From Marinobacter salarius (GTDB lineage Bacteria; Pseudomonadota; Gammaproteobacteria; Pseudomonadales; Oleiphilaceae), in assembly GCA_000831005.1 (NCBI GenBank), contig CP007152.1, positions 3,286,001-3,350,000 of the forward strand: 64,000 nt of DNA, written 5' to 3'. Within the stretch, counting starts at the first letter, position 1. Every line of letters starts with the position of its first letter. A program made the translations under genes and the position numbers. Below the pieces are notes generated by a model, which saw only the letters and a list, made by a program, of their open reading frames with translations, was not told where the DNA came from and made no database searches. Below, piece by piece: positions 9,509 to 18,777 of this stretch.

Positions 9509-10720
9509 CTAACCAACCAGGTTGCTCATATTCAGGATCGGAAGCATGATTGCCAGCACGATAATCAACACAACCATGCCCATCAACAGCAGCATCATCG
9601 GCTCGAACAGGCCCACGATGGCGGCAATCTTGGATTGCAGGGTGTTCTCCTGCATCGTCGCAGTCCGCTCCAGCATGCTGTCCAGCTCGCCGCTGGCTTC
9701 ACCGCTGGCGATCATGTGCAGCATCATCGGTGGAAAGTACCCCGTCTGGTCCAGCGAGCGATGAAGGGAACCGCCTTCACTCACCTTTCTTGCTGCATCC
9801 CGCAGCTCCTGACGCAGGTGGTCATTTGAGAGCACCTCACCGGCAATACGCATGGCTTCCACCAACGGTACACCGCTGGTGGTCAGAATGCTCAGTGTAC
9901 TGGCATAGCGTGCGGTGTTGACACCGCGAACCATGCCTGAAAACAGCGGCATGTTCAGCAGGCTTTTATGGAAGCGGAGCCGGAACGAGGGTTTCTTCAA
10001 TGACCACCGGAAAACAACCAGTGCCATAATGATCAGTATCAGCAGATAGATACCGTAGTTGCCCAGAAAATCAGAGACTGCCAGCATGGCGGCCGTCAGC
10101 GCCGGAAGCTCCTGCCCCTGCTTTACAAACACCTCGATGATGTCCGGCACAACATAGGTCAACAGGAACACCACAATGGCAATGGCCACAACGCTGAGAA
10201 TGATTGGGTAAATGGCCGCCAACTGGATTTTCTGACGAGCCTCCTGCCGGGCCTCGGTATAGTCCGCCAGCCGGTTGAGCACCAAATCCAGGTGCCCGGC
10301 GTGTTCACCCGCAGCCACGGTAGAGCGATAGAGCCGTGGAAATGCCCGTGGGAATTCACCCAGGCTGTCCGCCAGGCTGTACCCCTCCATGACCTTGGCG
10401 CGTATGGCAATCAGCATGCTGCGAATACGAGGCTTGGAAGACTGCTGGGCGGCCGCCGAAAGCGCCTGTTCAATGGGGATGCCGGACTGGATAAGCGTCG
10501 CCAACTGACGGGTCACCAGAGCCAGGTCCGCCGTTGCCAGGCTGCCCCGGCTGCTCAGTGGGTTGCTCCGGGCCTGTTTCTCCGAGGCCGGCTCCACCGC
10601 CAGGGGCGTCAGGCCCCGTTCACGTAATTGCTGGCGAACCGCCCTTGGTGCATCGGCCTCGACAACGCCCTGTTTCTGTTTGCCGCGACTGTCGAGTGCC
10701 TTGTAATCGAATGCTGGCAT
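9509..10720 (-). CDS. gspF: Type II secretion inner-membrane platform protein GspF
   Basis: A 403-residue, uninterrupted polytopic protein with two T2SSF domains. It begins MPAFDYKALDSRGKQKQG as nearly all GspF proteins do. Each half ends in a hydrophobic span (IYPIILSVVAIAIVVFLLTY near 170-190 and the terminal IVGLFEPMMLLLMGMVVLII). The motif ASGEASGELDSML is conserved. It sits between GspE and GspL/M in the inner membrane and couples ATP hydrolysis to pseudopilus growth. It starts 4 bases after the gspE stop. Confidence 0.93.
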   Translation of the reverse strand: MPAFDYKALDSRGKQKQGVVEADAPRAVRQQLRERGLTPLAVEPASEKQARSNPLSSRGSLATADLALVTRQLATLIQSGIPIEQALSAAAQQSSKPRIRSMLIAIRAKVMEGYSLADSLGEFPRAFPRLYRSTVAAGEHAGHLDLVLNRLADYTEARQEARQKIQLAAIYPIILSVVAIAIVVFLLTYVVPDIIEVFVKQGQELPALTAAMLAVSDFLGNYGIYLLILIIMALVVFRWSLKKPSFRLRFHKSLLNMPLFSGMVRGVNTARYASTLSILTTSGVPLVEAMRIAGEVLSNDHLRQELRDAARKVSEGGSLHRSLDQTGYFPPMMLHMIASGEASGELDSMLERTATMQENTLQSKIAAIVGLFEPMMLLLMGMVVLIIVLAIMLPILNMSNLVG

Positions 10721-10724
10721 GGAG

Positions 10725-12233
10725 TTACCTGCTCCGGTGGGTCACGCGAAGGACCTCTTCAACCGTGGTTACCCCATCCAGGATTTTCTGGACGCCATCG
10801 GCATGGATGCTCGGGCCATGAAGTCTGGCTTCGTGTTCGAGATCCAGCTCCCCTGCCCGCTTATGGATCAATGAGCTGATCTCCTCGTTGACCTCGACCA
10901 CCTCGTAGATACCAATACGGCCCCGATACCCCAACTGGTTGCAGTGTTCGCAGCCCTTGGCGCGATGAATTGTCGGCGGATTGGCCGGGTCCTGCTGCAG
11001 AAATTCGCAATGCTCTTCGCTCGGTGTGTAGGGTTCACAACAGTCCTTGCAGAGCACGCGCACCAATCGCTGTGCCACGATGCCCACCAGACTGGAAGAA
11101 ATCAGGAACGGCTCAATGCCCATGTCCATCAAGCGGGTAATCGCACCCACAGCGGTGTTGGTGTGGAGAGTCGACAACACCAGGTGCCCGGTCAAACTGG
11201 CCTGAACAGCGATTTCCGCCGTTTCCAGGTCACGGATTTCACCGATCATGACCACATCCGGGTCCTGACGCAGAATGGCCCGGAGCCCTCGGGCGAAGGT
11301 CATATCCACCTTGGTGTTGACCTGGGTCTGGCCGATACCGGGCAGGTTGTACTCGATCGGGTCCTCAACGGTCAGTATGTTCCGGCTACGATCGTTGATT
11401 TCCTGCAGCGACGCATACAATGTTGTGGATTTGCCGGAACCGGTGGGACCGGTTACCAGCAGGATGCCATAGGGCCGATAGATCAGCCGGCGCAGTATTT
11501 TAAGATCGCCGCCCGCCATACCAAGGGATTCCAGGCGAATGCTCCCGGCCTGCTTGTCCAGAAGACGCAATACCACCCGTTCACCGCTGGATGACGGCAT
11601 GGTGGACACACGAATGTCGACTTCACGTCCGGCAACCCGCAGGGCGATACGACCATCCTGTGGCACCCGTTTCTCCGCGATGTCCAGCTTGGCCATAACC
11701 TTGATCCGCGACACCAGCAAGGGCGCCAGCGCTCGCTTGGGCTGTACCACTTCCCGCAGAACACCATCCACCCGGAAGCGAACCACAAGTCGTGTTTCGT
11801 AGGTTTCAATATGAACATCAGAGGCGCTGGTTTTGACCGCCTCGGTAAGAATGGCGTTGATAAGCCGAATGATCGGGGCGTCGTCTTCCTGCTCCAGCAG
11901 ATCTTCGGTTTCGGGCACCGAATCCGCCAGCGACGCCAGGTCCATATCATCGCCAATACCTTCCACCATCTGCATGGCTTCGGCGGAATCATTCTGGTAG
12001 GCGGCGTTCAGCGCGGCGTCGAACCGGGCCGGATCAATGGGAGAAAACCTTGCACGCCCCCCGCTGATGCGGTTGGCTTCCGCCAGCGCTGAGTGACCCG
12101 CCCCGGGCCGTACCAGGATTACAGGGTCGCCATCGTCGTCACGTGTCAGAATCACACCGTTGCGTTTGGCGAACGTGAAAGGTAGACGGCCCAGCGGAGC
12201 ATCCTGCGGCTGAAGTTCTGTGTCTGTGTCCAC
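10725..12233 (-). CDS. gspE: Type II secretion ATPase GspE
   Basis: A 502-residue cytoplasmic secretion ATPase. The N-terminal T2SSE_N region (about 1-120) binds GspL. The catalytic part has Walker A GPTGSGKST at 262-270, the Asp box around 290, Walker B DPDVVMIGEIRD at 324-335 and the His box STLHTNTAVGA near 354. The zinc-binding CxxC pairs CKDC and CEHC lie near 395-398 and 428-431. All signature elements are present and the frame is intact. It is the first gene of the minus-strand gsp operon, and the 194-base gap to gspC should hold its promoter. Confidence 0.94.
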   Translation of the reverse strand: MDTDTELQPQDAPLGRLPFTFAKRNGVILTRDDDGDPVILVRPGAGHSALAEANRISGGRARFSPIDPARFDAALNAAYQNDSAEAMQMVEGIGDDMDLASLADSVPETEDLLEQEDDAPIIRLINAILTEAVKTSASDVHIETYETRLVVRFRVDGVLREVVQPKRALAPLLVSRIKVMAKLDIAEKRVPQDGRIALRVAGREVDIRVSTMPSSSGERVVLRLLDKQAGSIRLESLGMAGGDLKILRRLIYRPYGILLVTGPTGSGKSTTLYASLQEINDRSRNILTVEDPIEYNLPGIGQTQVNTKVDMTFARGLRAILRQDPDVVMIGEIRDLETAEIAVQASLTGHLVLSTLHTNTAVGAITRLMDMGIEPFLISSSLVGIVAQRLVRVLCKDCCEPYTPSEEHCEFLQQDPANPPTIHRAKGCEHCNQLGYRGRIGIYEVVEVNEEISSLIHKRAGELDLEHEARLHGPSIHADGVQKILDGVTTVEEVLRVTHRSR

Positions 12234-12282
12234 GGTCGTCCTCGTTTTGTTGCCGGGGCGGGAAGAAAAAAGTTCCGGAATC

Positions 12283-12309
12283 CCTTTCTATTCAATTAAT
12301 TCAGAAAGG
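12283..12309. promoter_or_regulatory. Inverted repeat in the gspE/gspC divergent intergenic region
   Basis: CCTTTCT and AGAAAGG form 7-base inverted arms around an AT-rich centre that includes AATTAATT. It lies 50 bases from the gspE start and about 120 bases from gspC, in a gap that must carry both divergent promoters. A TATACT at 12349-12354 could be a -10 box towards gspC, but no good -35 is visible. The repeat could be an operator; this is inference. Confidence 0.35.
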
Positions 12310-12427
12310 CTACCATAGGATATGGAACCGCTGAATAACTCTATACACTATACTGCCAATAAATCGTTGCAGTCTGATAACCTGTGAGCCTTTTGCCGGC
12401 CCACACCTGCTCTTTTCGGGACATTCA

Positions 12428-13089
12428 ATGCTTTTTACCAGTTCAAGGTTACCACTGATACTCACCATCGTCGCAGGCATCGCATGATCACTGTGACAGC
12501 GTGGCAGGGCGTTCGTTTCTGGCAGAATGAAACCAGTGCCGGCGACACCACTTCCACTGCTGACATGACAATGGCGGAAACCGACACCCGGAAGGTGCCA
12601 GAGGTAAACCTGGCCTCTTTTGCCTTGTTTGGAGAACCCGGTAAAGAGGCGCCCCAAACGGAACCCGATACTGAAAACCTGCCGGAAACCAATCTGCGGC
12701 TGTTTCTTCGCGGTGTGCTGGCCGCCTCGGGCGACTTTCCTGGTAGCGCGTTGATTGAAGACGACAAGCGAAACACCGAAGCCTATCTGGTGGGTGATGA
12801 GTTGCCTGGCAATGCGACCCTTCGTTCTGTTCGCCCCAATCGCATCATCATTGAACGCAGCGGCAAACTCGAGAACCTCTATTTTCCCGAAGATGAAGAC
12901 AGAACGGGGCTCTCCATGGCTTCCACGCAAACCTCCAATGAGCAGGAGGAACCCAGTGGCACTCAAATTCGTCCAACTGGTGTGGACAGACGATCTACCT
13001 CCACCAACACAGACACCAGCGACCAACGCCGCGAGGAAATCCGGCAGCGCCTGGAACAACTTCGCGAACGCCTGAGAACCAACAACTGA
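12428..13089 (+). CDS. gspC: Type II secretion protein GspC
   Basis: About 220 residues. The ATG at 12428 opens MLFTSSRLPLILTIVAGIA, a membrane anchor, then the frame breaks at about 12484. One missing base gives AGIALITVTAW and joins the rest. The periplasmic homology region is visible: LFGEPGKE, then LRLFLRGVLAASGD, SALIEDDKRNTEAYLVGDEL and RPNRIIIERSGKLENLYF. This is the part that contacts the secretin GspD in the family. There is no PDZ domain. The C-terminus instead ends in an Arg/Glu-rich helix (RREEIRQRLEQLRERLR) likely to form a coiled coil. It is divergent from gspE and coupled to the LapG-like gene. Confidence 0.82.
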
Positions 13090-13097
13090 GGACAGCC

Positions 13098-13760
13098 ATG
13101 GAGACGGCCGCATCGAATCCTCGCCGCAGCGGCTCCCTGCTTTCCATGCTACTCATGGTCATCACGTTAACGGTGGCCGCCTTCGAACTCAGCGAACGGC
13201 TCATGACCTACGTGCGTTCGGAATTCGGCCAGGAGGCCCAGGACCGGCTGGAAACCTGGCAAAACCTTCACGATATGGCTTCCCGGGCAGCGGTCGACCG
13301 CCAGCTCCGGCTCGTGAATTCCTTCTTTAACCGGGTCCGGTTTGTCAGCGACATTGCCCACTGGGGCGAGGAAGACTACTGGGCGACGCCTGTTGAACTG
13401 CTGACCACCAATGGCGGCGATTGCGAGGACTTCTCCATCGCAAAATACCTCACCCTTAAATCCATGGGCGTTCCCGACGAGCAACTCCGCATCGTTTATG
13501 TCAAAGCTCTCAAGCTGAACCAGGCGCATATGGTACTGGCGTGGTATCCCGAGCCCGACGCTGATCCACTGATCCTCGACAACCTTATCAACGAGATCAA
13601 ACCCGCGTCCCAGAGGCAGGACCTGGAACCGGTCTACAGTTTTAACGGTGACGGTCTGTGGCTGAACCGTTCCAGTGGTGACTCCGAACGAATCGGAGAA
13701 GCGAGAAAACTGGAGCAATGGCAGAGCCTCAATGATCGCATGGTGGACAGCCTTCGCTAG
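13098..13760 (+). CDS. LapG-like periplasmic transglutaminase-type cysteine protease
   Basis: A 220-residue protein of the bacterial transglutaminase-like cysteine proteinase family (PF06035). An N-terminal hydrophobic segment (SLLSMLLMVITLTVAAF) should export it. The catalytic triad is readable: Cys in GGDCEDFSIAKY, His in NQAHMVLAW, Asp in LILDNLI. The Asp/Glu residues beside the Cys are those that bind calcium in LapG. In Pseudomonas, LapG cuts the adhesin LapA to release biofilm under control of the c-di-GMP receptor LapD. Neither partner is in this window. It starts 8 bases after gspC, so the two are probably co-transcribed. Confidence 0.82.
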   Translation: METAASNPRRSGSLLSMLLMVITLTVAAFELSERLMTYVRSEFGQEAQDRLETWQNLHDMASRAAVDRQLRLVNSFFNRVRFVSDIAHWGEEDYWATPVELLTTNGGDCEDFSIAKYLTLKSMGVPDEQLRIVYVKALKLNQAHMVLAWYPEPDADPLILDNLINEIKPASQRQDLEPVYSFNGDGLWLNRSSGDSERIGEARKLEQWQSLNDRMVDSLR

Positions 13761-13783
13761 ACTCACCGCTGTCGGCATAAGAC

Positions 13784-13806
13784 ACAAGACTTGTCGCCAG
13801 GCGACA
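13784..13806. promoter_or_regulatory. Two overlapping dyads upstream of the FAD oxidase operon
   Basis: ACAAG-A-CTTGT (13784-13794) overlaps the perfect 15-base dyad TGTCGCC-A-GGCGACA (13792-13806). They lie about 80-100 bases before the start of the AGPS-like gene and 24 bases after the lapG-like stop. The single-base centres make RNA hairpins unlikely, so protein-binding sites are the better reading. No regulator is identified. Confidence 0.35.
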
Positions 13807-13887
13807 CTGCGTTAACAGTACCCGGCGGTACAATCTGCCCCACGAGTATTCACACGCACACACATTTACCAACAAGGAACGGCCAAC

Positions 13888-15483
13888 ATGCGACGCTGGA
13901 ACGGCTGGGGAGATGACCAGTTCAATCTTGAATTACCCAAAGAGGGGCGGCGGTTTCTGGACGAGCGCATAGGAAGCGCCACTCCGTTGGCGGATGTATC
14001 TCTGGAACATGTTTGTGCCCAGGTGCCAGACAGTAGGCTGCCGCCAAATCCGGGCTGTATCGACACGGCCGAAGATCGGGTGCGTCACGCCCGCGGCCAA
14101 AGCCTCGCAGACTGGCTCGCCATGCGCAGCGGCGACTTTGGCGTATTTCCCGATGGTGTTGCCTATCCGGAGTCGTCCCTGGATGTCCAGGCCCTGCTTC
14201 AGTATGCCGAAGAGAACGATGTTGCCCTCATTCCCTATGGCGGCGGCACCAGCGTGGCCGGCCACATCAACCCCGTGGCCAGTGATCAGCCGGTGCTGAC
14301 CGTTGATATGGGGCGGATGAACCGCCTGACAGACCTGGACAGGGAAAGCCAGATCGCCACCTTTGGGGCTGGCACCCCGGGCCCCTTGGTGGAGTCACAG
14401 TTACGGGCGCTGGGTTATACCCTGGGGCACTTTCCGCAGTCTTTCGAACTGTCCACCATTGGCGGCTGGGTCGCCAGCCGATCCAGTGGTCAACAATCAC
14501 TCCGTTACGGTCGTATTGAGCAGCTGTTTGCCGGGGGCCGCATCGAAACCCTGAAAGGCACGCTGGACATCCCCACGATTCCCGCCTCCAGTGCCGGCCC
14601 GGACATCCGCGAGATGATCCTGGGCTCCGAGGGTAGGATCGGCCTTATCACCGAAGTGAAAGTGCGCGTCACGCCACTGCCTGCCCATGAAAGCTTCCAT
14701 GTCATGTTCTTCCCGTCGTGGGACAAGGCTCGAACAGCGTGTCGCAAGCTAGTGCAGAACCGCACCCAGCTCTCGATGCTGCGCCTGAGCAACGCCACCG
14801 AAACTGAAACCCAGCTCGCCCTGGCGGGTCACCCCGGGATGATTGGCCTGCTGGAGTCCTATCTGGGCCTGCGGGGCGCCAAAGACGGCAAATGCATGAT
14901 GACGTTTGGCGTCACAGGCAGCAAACGCCAATGCCGGAACGCCCTCACGGAAACCCGGGAACTCTGCCGCGAGTTTGGTGGGATCTACACCGGTAAAAAA
15001 CTGGGCGAGAAATGGGCCGCCAAACGCTTCACCATGCCCTACCTGCGAGAAGCCCTCTGGAAACTCGGGTATGCCGTCGACACCCTGGAAACCGCCACCG
15101 ACTGGGACAACGTCGACAAACTCTTAAACCAGATTGAAGAAAACCTCCGTAACCAGCTGAATGAAAAGAAGGAGCTGGTTCACGTTTTCACCCATCTTTC
15201 GCATTTCTATACCCAGGGCTGCAGCCTCTACACCACCTATGTGTTCCGGGTGGCCGACAGTTACGAGGAAACCCTGGCCCGCTGGCAAACGCTGAAAACC
15301 AGCACGTCGGGCATTATCGTTAACAACCGGGGCACCATTAGCCATCAGCATGGCGTTGGCAAGGATCACGCGCCCTTCCTGCCGGTCGAAAAAGGCGAGT
15401 TGGGCATGCTGGCCATCGGATCTCTTTGCCAGACATTCGATCCCGCCGGCTTGATGAATCCACAAACACTGGTTCAGAAGTAA
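13888..15483 (+). CDS. FAD-binding oxidase, alkyl-DHAP synthase (AGPS)-like
   Basis: A 531-residue flavoprotein of the vanillyl-alcohol-oxidase fold. The FAD loop PYGGGTSVAGHI is at about 110-121, followed by the second FAD segment LGHFPQSFELSTIGGWVASRSSGQQS. The C-terminal TISHQHGVGKDH carries the His motif that in eukaryotic alkyl-dihydroxyacetonephosphate synthase forms part of the active site. That enzyme exchanges the acyl group of acyl-DHAP for a fatty alcohol to make an ether lipid precursor. The opening MRRWNGWGDD is typical of bacterial members. It overlaps the next gene by one base (TAATG), which argues for a joint pathway with the glycerol-phosphate enzymes. The actual substrate is not proven. 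Confidence 0.8.
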   Translation: MRRWNGWGDDQFNLELPKEGRRFLDERIGSATPLADVSLEHVCAQVPDSRLPPNPGCIDTAEDRVRHARGQSLADWLAMRSGDFGVFPDGVAYPESSLDVQALLQYAEENDVALIPYGGGTSVAGHINPVASDQPVLTVDMGRMNRLTDLDRESQIATFGAGTPGPLVESQLRALGYTLGHFPQSFELSTIGGWVASRSSGQQSLRYGRIEQLFAGGRIETLKGTLDIPTIPASSAGPDIREMILGSEGRIGLITEVKVRVTPLPAHESFHVMFFPSWDKARTACRKLVQNRTQLSMLRLSNATETETQLALAGHPGMIGLLESYLGLRGAKDGKCMMTFGVTGSKRQCRNALTETRELCREFGGIYTGKKLGEKWAAKRFTMPYLREALWKLGYAVDTLETATDWDNVDKLLNQIEENLRNQLNEKKELVHVFTHLSHFYTQGCSLYTTYVFRVADSYEETLARWQTLKTSTSGIIVNNRGTISHQHGVGKDHAPFLPVEKGELGMLAIGSLCQTFDPAGLMNPQTLVQK

Positions 15484-17111
15484 TGCCTCTAACGCGCGAA
15501 CAAAAGCTTGACCAGCTGGCCCGTGGCGACGCCGCCTTCGATGTGGTTGTGGTCGGCGGGGGCATCACCGGAGCGGGCATCGCTCGCGAAGCCGCCGGCA
15601 GCGGCTTGAGCACCTTACTGGTGGAGCAACGGGACTTCTCCTGGGGGACCTCCAGCCGTTCTTCGAAAATGATCCACGGTGGTCTGCGCTACCTCGGCAG
15701 CGGGCACTTTCGCCTGACACGGGACGCGGTGCGGGAACGGGAGCGCCTGCTGGCAGAGGCGCCGGGGCTAATCGACCCCCTGCGCTTCATAATGCCTCAC
15801 TACCAGAAACAGTTCCCCGGCCCTAAGCTGTTCCAGCTGCTGCTGCGTCTGTACGACCGACTTGCGGGCAAGCCGTCCAGGCAGCGACTCAGCCCGGCAG
15901 ACACATTGCAGTGGGTGCCGGGCCTCTCCACCAGCCATCTGACCGGTGCCAGCGGCTTCACCGATGCCGTTACCGACGATGCGCGTCTGGTGCAACGTGT
16001 ACTCGAAGAAGCCGAGGCCGATGGTGCGATCTGCCTGAACTATATGCAGGCGCAGGCAGTTCTCCGCAACAGTGAGACCAACGCCGTCACAGGCGTTCAC
16101 CTTCTGGACACCAGCACGGATTCCCAAACGCTGGAAATGACCGTCAACACCCCACTGGTTATTAACGCCACGGGTGCCTGGGCGGACCAGCTGAAGCAGA
16201 CCGACAGTACTGACACCCGAATACGTCCCCTGAGGGGAAGCCACTTGGTTGTTCCCTATTCGCGGCTTCCGGTGTCCTGTTCGGTGTCGCTGTTTCATCC
16301 GGAGGACCGTCGGCCGGTATTCGCCTTCCCATGGCAAGGCACGACGGTGCTGGGGACCACGGACCTCGACCACACAGAGTCGCTGTCCCGTGAGCCGGCC
16401 ATCAATCGGGAGGAGCTCGACTACCTGCTGCAGATCTCCTCAAAGCTGTTTCCCGCCAGTGCCATCACCGAGCGTGACGTGATCGCAACCTGGGCGGGAG
16501 TGCGCCCCGTCGTCACCCAATCACCCGTGGTCACTCAAAATAAGGGAACGCGAAAACCCTCAAAGGAAAATCGGGAACATGTAATCTGGTCCGACAATGG
16601 TCTGGTCAGTGTCGCCGGTGGCAAGTTAACCACCTTCCGGTTGATTGCCCGGGAAGTACTCGAACGGGGGCAAATGCCGGGTTTTCATCTCAGAAACGAT
16701 GCGCTGCCGGTATTTGCTTCGCCCCCCGACCTCGAACGTCCTGACGCCATCAGCCATCAGAACTGGCATCGTTTGCGGGGCTTCTACGGCCCTGCTCTGG
16801 CAGAGGTCCTGCGCGCCGGCGCTCATGAAACCGTTGCCGGCACCGACACCCTGTGGGCGGAGTTGGCCTGGGCGGCCGCCAATACCGGCGTGATCCACCT
16901 GGATGACCTGATGTTGCGCCGTACCCGGCTCGGTCTGGTGCTTCCAAAAGGCGGTGAAGACCTGCTTCCGGACATACATTGCCTGTGCAAACCCATCCTG
17001 GCCTGGGACGACACCACCTGGGAACGGGAAGAGGCACGTTATCTGGAGCTCTGGCGATCTTGCTACTCGCTTCCGGCCATATTTCCGGCCAAACCGGAGG
17101 CCACTGGATGA
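15483..17111 (+). CDS. FAD-dependent glycerol-3-phosphate dehydrogenase family protein
   Basis: A 542-residue GlpD/GlpA-type flavoprotein. The start is taken at the ATG in TAATG (15483-15485). FAD fold FDVVVVGGGITGAGIAREAA at about 18-37, then the family signatures SSRSSKMIHGGLRYL and RPLRGSHLVVPYSRL. The C-terminal domain (from about 390) is DAO_C-like. Such enzymes oxidise glycerol-3-phosphate to DHAP at the membrane and pass electrons to quinone. The stop overlaps the kinase start (ATGA at 17108-17111). With a kinase and an AGPS-like enzyme in the same operon, it probably supplies a DHAP-type intermediate (inference). Confidence 0.85.
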   Translation: MPLTREQKLDQLARGDAAFDVVVVGGGITGAGIAREAAGSGLSTLLVEQRDFSWGTSSRSSKMIHGGLRYLGSGHFRLTRDAVRERERLLAEAPGLIDPLRFIMPHYQKQFPGPKLFQLLLRLYDRLAGKPSRQRLSPADTLQWVPGLSTSHLTGASGFTDAVTDDARLVQRVLEEAEADGAICLNYMQAQAVLRNSETNAVTGVHLLDTSTDSQTLEMTVNTPLVINATGAWADQLKQTDSTDTRIRPLRGSHLVVPYSRLPVSCSVSLFHPEDRRPVFAFPWQGTTVLGTTDLDHTESLSREPAINREELDYLLQISSKLFPASAITERDVIATWAGVRPVVTQSPVVTQNKGTRKPSKENREHVIWSDNGLVSVAGGKLTTFRLIAREVLERGQMPGFHLRNDALPVFASPPDLERPDAISHQNWHRLRGFYGPALAEVLRAGAHETVAGTDTLWAELAWAAANTGVIHLDDLMLRRTRLGLVLPKGGEDLLPDIHCLCKPILAWDDTTWEREEARYLELWRSCYSLPAIFPAKPEATG

Positions 17112-18668
17112 ACACGACCAAACCGCTCATCCTGGCCATCGACAACGGCACCCAGAGCGTGCGGGCCCTGCTGTTCGACACTCAGGCAACCTCGTCGGCA
17201 AGGGCAAACAGGAGATTGAACCCTACTTCTCCGAGCAGCCGGGCTGGGCGGAACAACATCCGGAGTACTTTTGGGAAAACCTCGGTAAAGCGTGCCAACT
17301 GCTCTGGAAAAACACCGATGCATTGCCGACTCAAGTGGCCGGGGTAACGCTGACCACCCAGCGTGGCACCGTTGTAAATCTGGACGAACATGGCAAGCCA
17401 CTCCGGCCAGCCATCATCTGGCTCGACCAACGTCACGCCCGGGTTGAAGGGCCTGTGCCCGGTTTATGGGGCTGGTTGTTCAAGCTGCTTCGTCTGGAAC
17501 CCACCGTTGATCGCTTCCGAGAGAAAACCCAGGCCAACTGGATTGCCCAGAACCAACCCGGGATATGGGCGGCCACCCGGCATTACCTGCTGCTGTCGGG
17601 CTACCTGAACTACCGTCTGACAGGCCAGTTCAGAGACTCTGTGGGCAGCCAGGTGGGGTATATCCCGTTCGACTACAAACGCCACCAGTGGGCCGGCCAA
17701 CGTGATTTCAAGTGGCTCACCATGCCCGTTCGCCGTGAGATGTTGCCGGAGCTGGTTAAGCCCGGCGATAAGATCGGCAACCTCACCGAAGACGCGGCCA
17801 GGCACCTTGGCCTGCCGGCGCCACTGCCAGTGATTGCTGCGGCATCGGACAAGGCCTGCGAAATACTCGGCTCCGGTGGCCTGACACCAGATGTCGGCTG
17901 CATGAGCTACGGCACTACCGCTACCATCAACACCACCAGCAAGCGTTACCTGGAACCGGTTCGCATGATGCCGCCCTATCCCTCCGCCCTGCCCGGTCAC
18001 TATTCCACCGAGGTGATGATCTACCGGGGCTTCTGGATGGTGAGCTGGTTCAAGCGCGAATTCGGTCTGCGGGAACAGAAACTGGCGGAGCAGAAAGGCG
18101 TGGAGCCGGAAGTCCTGTTCGATGAACTGGTTCGGGCCGTTCCGGCCGGTTCGATGGGGTTGATGCTGCAACCCTACTGGTCACCCGGGGTTCGCCAGCC
18201 GGGGCCGGAAGCCAAGGGTCCATCATCGGGTTTGGCGACGTCCACACCCGCTCCCACATCTACCGAGCCATACTGGAAGGTTTGGCCTACGCCCTGCGCG
18301 AAGGCAAGGAACGGATCGAGAAACGCAGCGGCGTCCCCATCCGCAGGCTGAGAGTCGCCGGGGGCGGTTCCCAGAGCGATGCTGCCATGCAACTGACCGC
18401 CGATGTCTTCGGCCTGCCCGCAGAACGGCCTCATACCTACGAAACCTCCGGCCTTGGTGCCGCCATCGACGCCGCCGTTGGCCTGGGGCTTCATCCGGAT
18501 TTTGAAACGGCGGTGAACGCAATGACCCGAGTGGGTGATGTCTTCCATCCGCAGGCCGACACCCAGAAACTCTACGAGCGCCTGTATCGTGAGGTGTACC
18601 TGAAGATGTATCCCCAGCTTCAGCCGCTGTACCGTAAAATTCGGGATATTACGGGGTACCCCGATTAA
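17108..18668 (+). CDS. FGGY-family carbohydrate kinase (glycerol-kinase-like)
   Basis: About 520 residues after two repairs. The N-terminus LILAIDNGTQSVRALLFDTQ is the phosphate-1 motif of the FGGY fold. The second half includes GCMSYGTTATINTTSKRYLE and the adenosine motif RLRVAGGGSQSDAAMQLTAD. Frame breaks at GG 17185-17186 (restores LFDTQGNLVGKGKQEIEP) and CC 18220-18221 (restores AKGPIIGFGDVHTRSHIYRA). Both are single missing bases. The protein differs from classical GlpK by an insert around VPGLWGWLFKLLRLEPTVD. The sugar or polyol substrate is not certain; glycerol or a related triol fits the operon. Confidence 0.8.
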
Positions 18669-18777
18669 CACAGCAAACCCAACAATCTCTTGAATTTAGC
18701 CGTCACTCCGGTAAAACTCTGGATCAGTCACAACAACAATCACCCGGTTCCACCCCCAGAGCACAAAGGCAAGCCCG

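Noticed and set aside
12310..13113. A 267-codon minus-strand frame over gspC
   Set aside because: Antisense to the GspC homology region, which is clearly coding on the plus strand.
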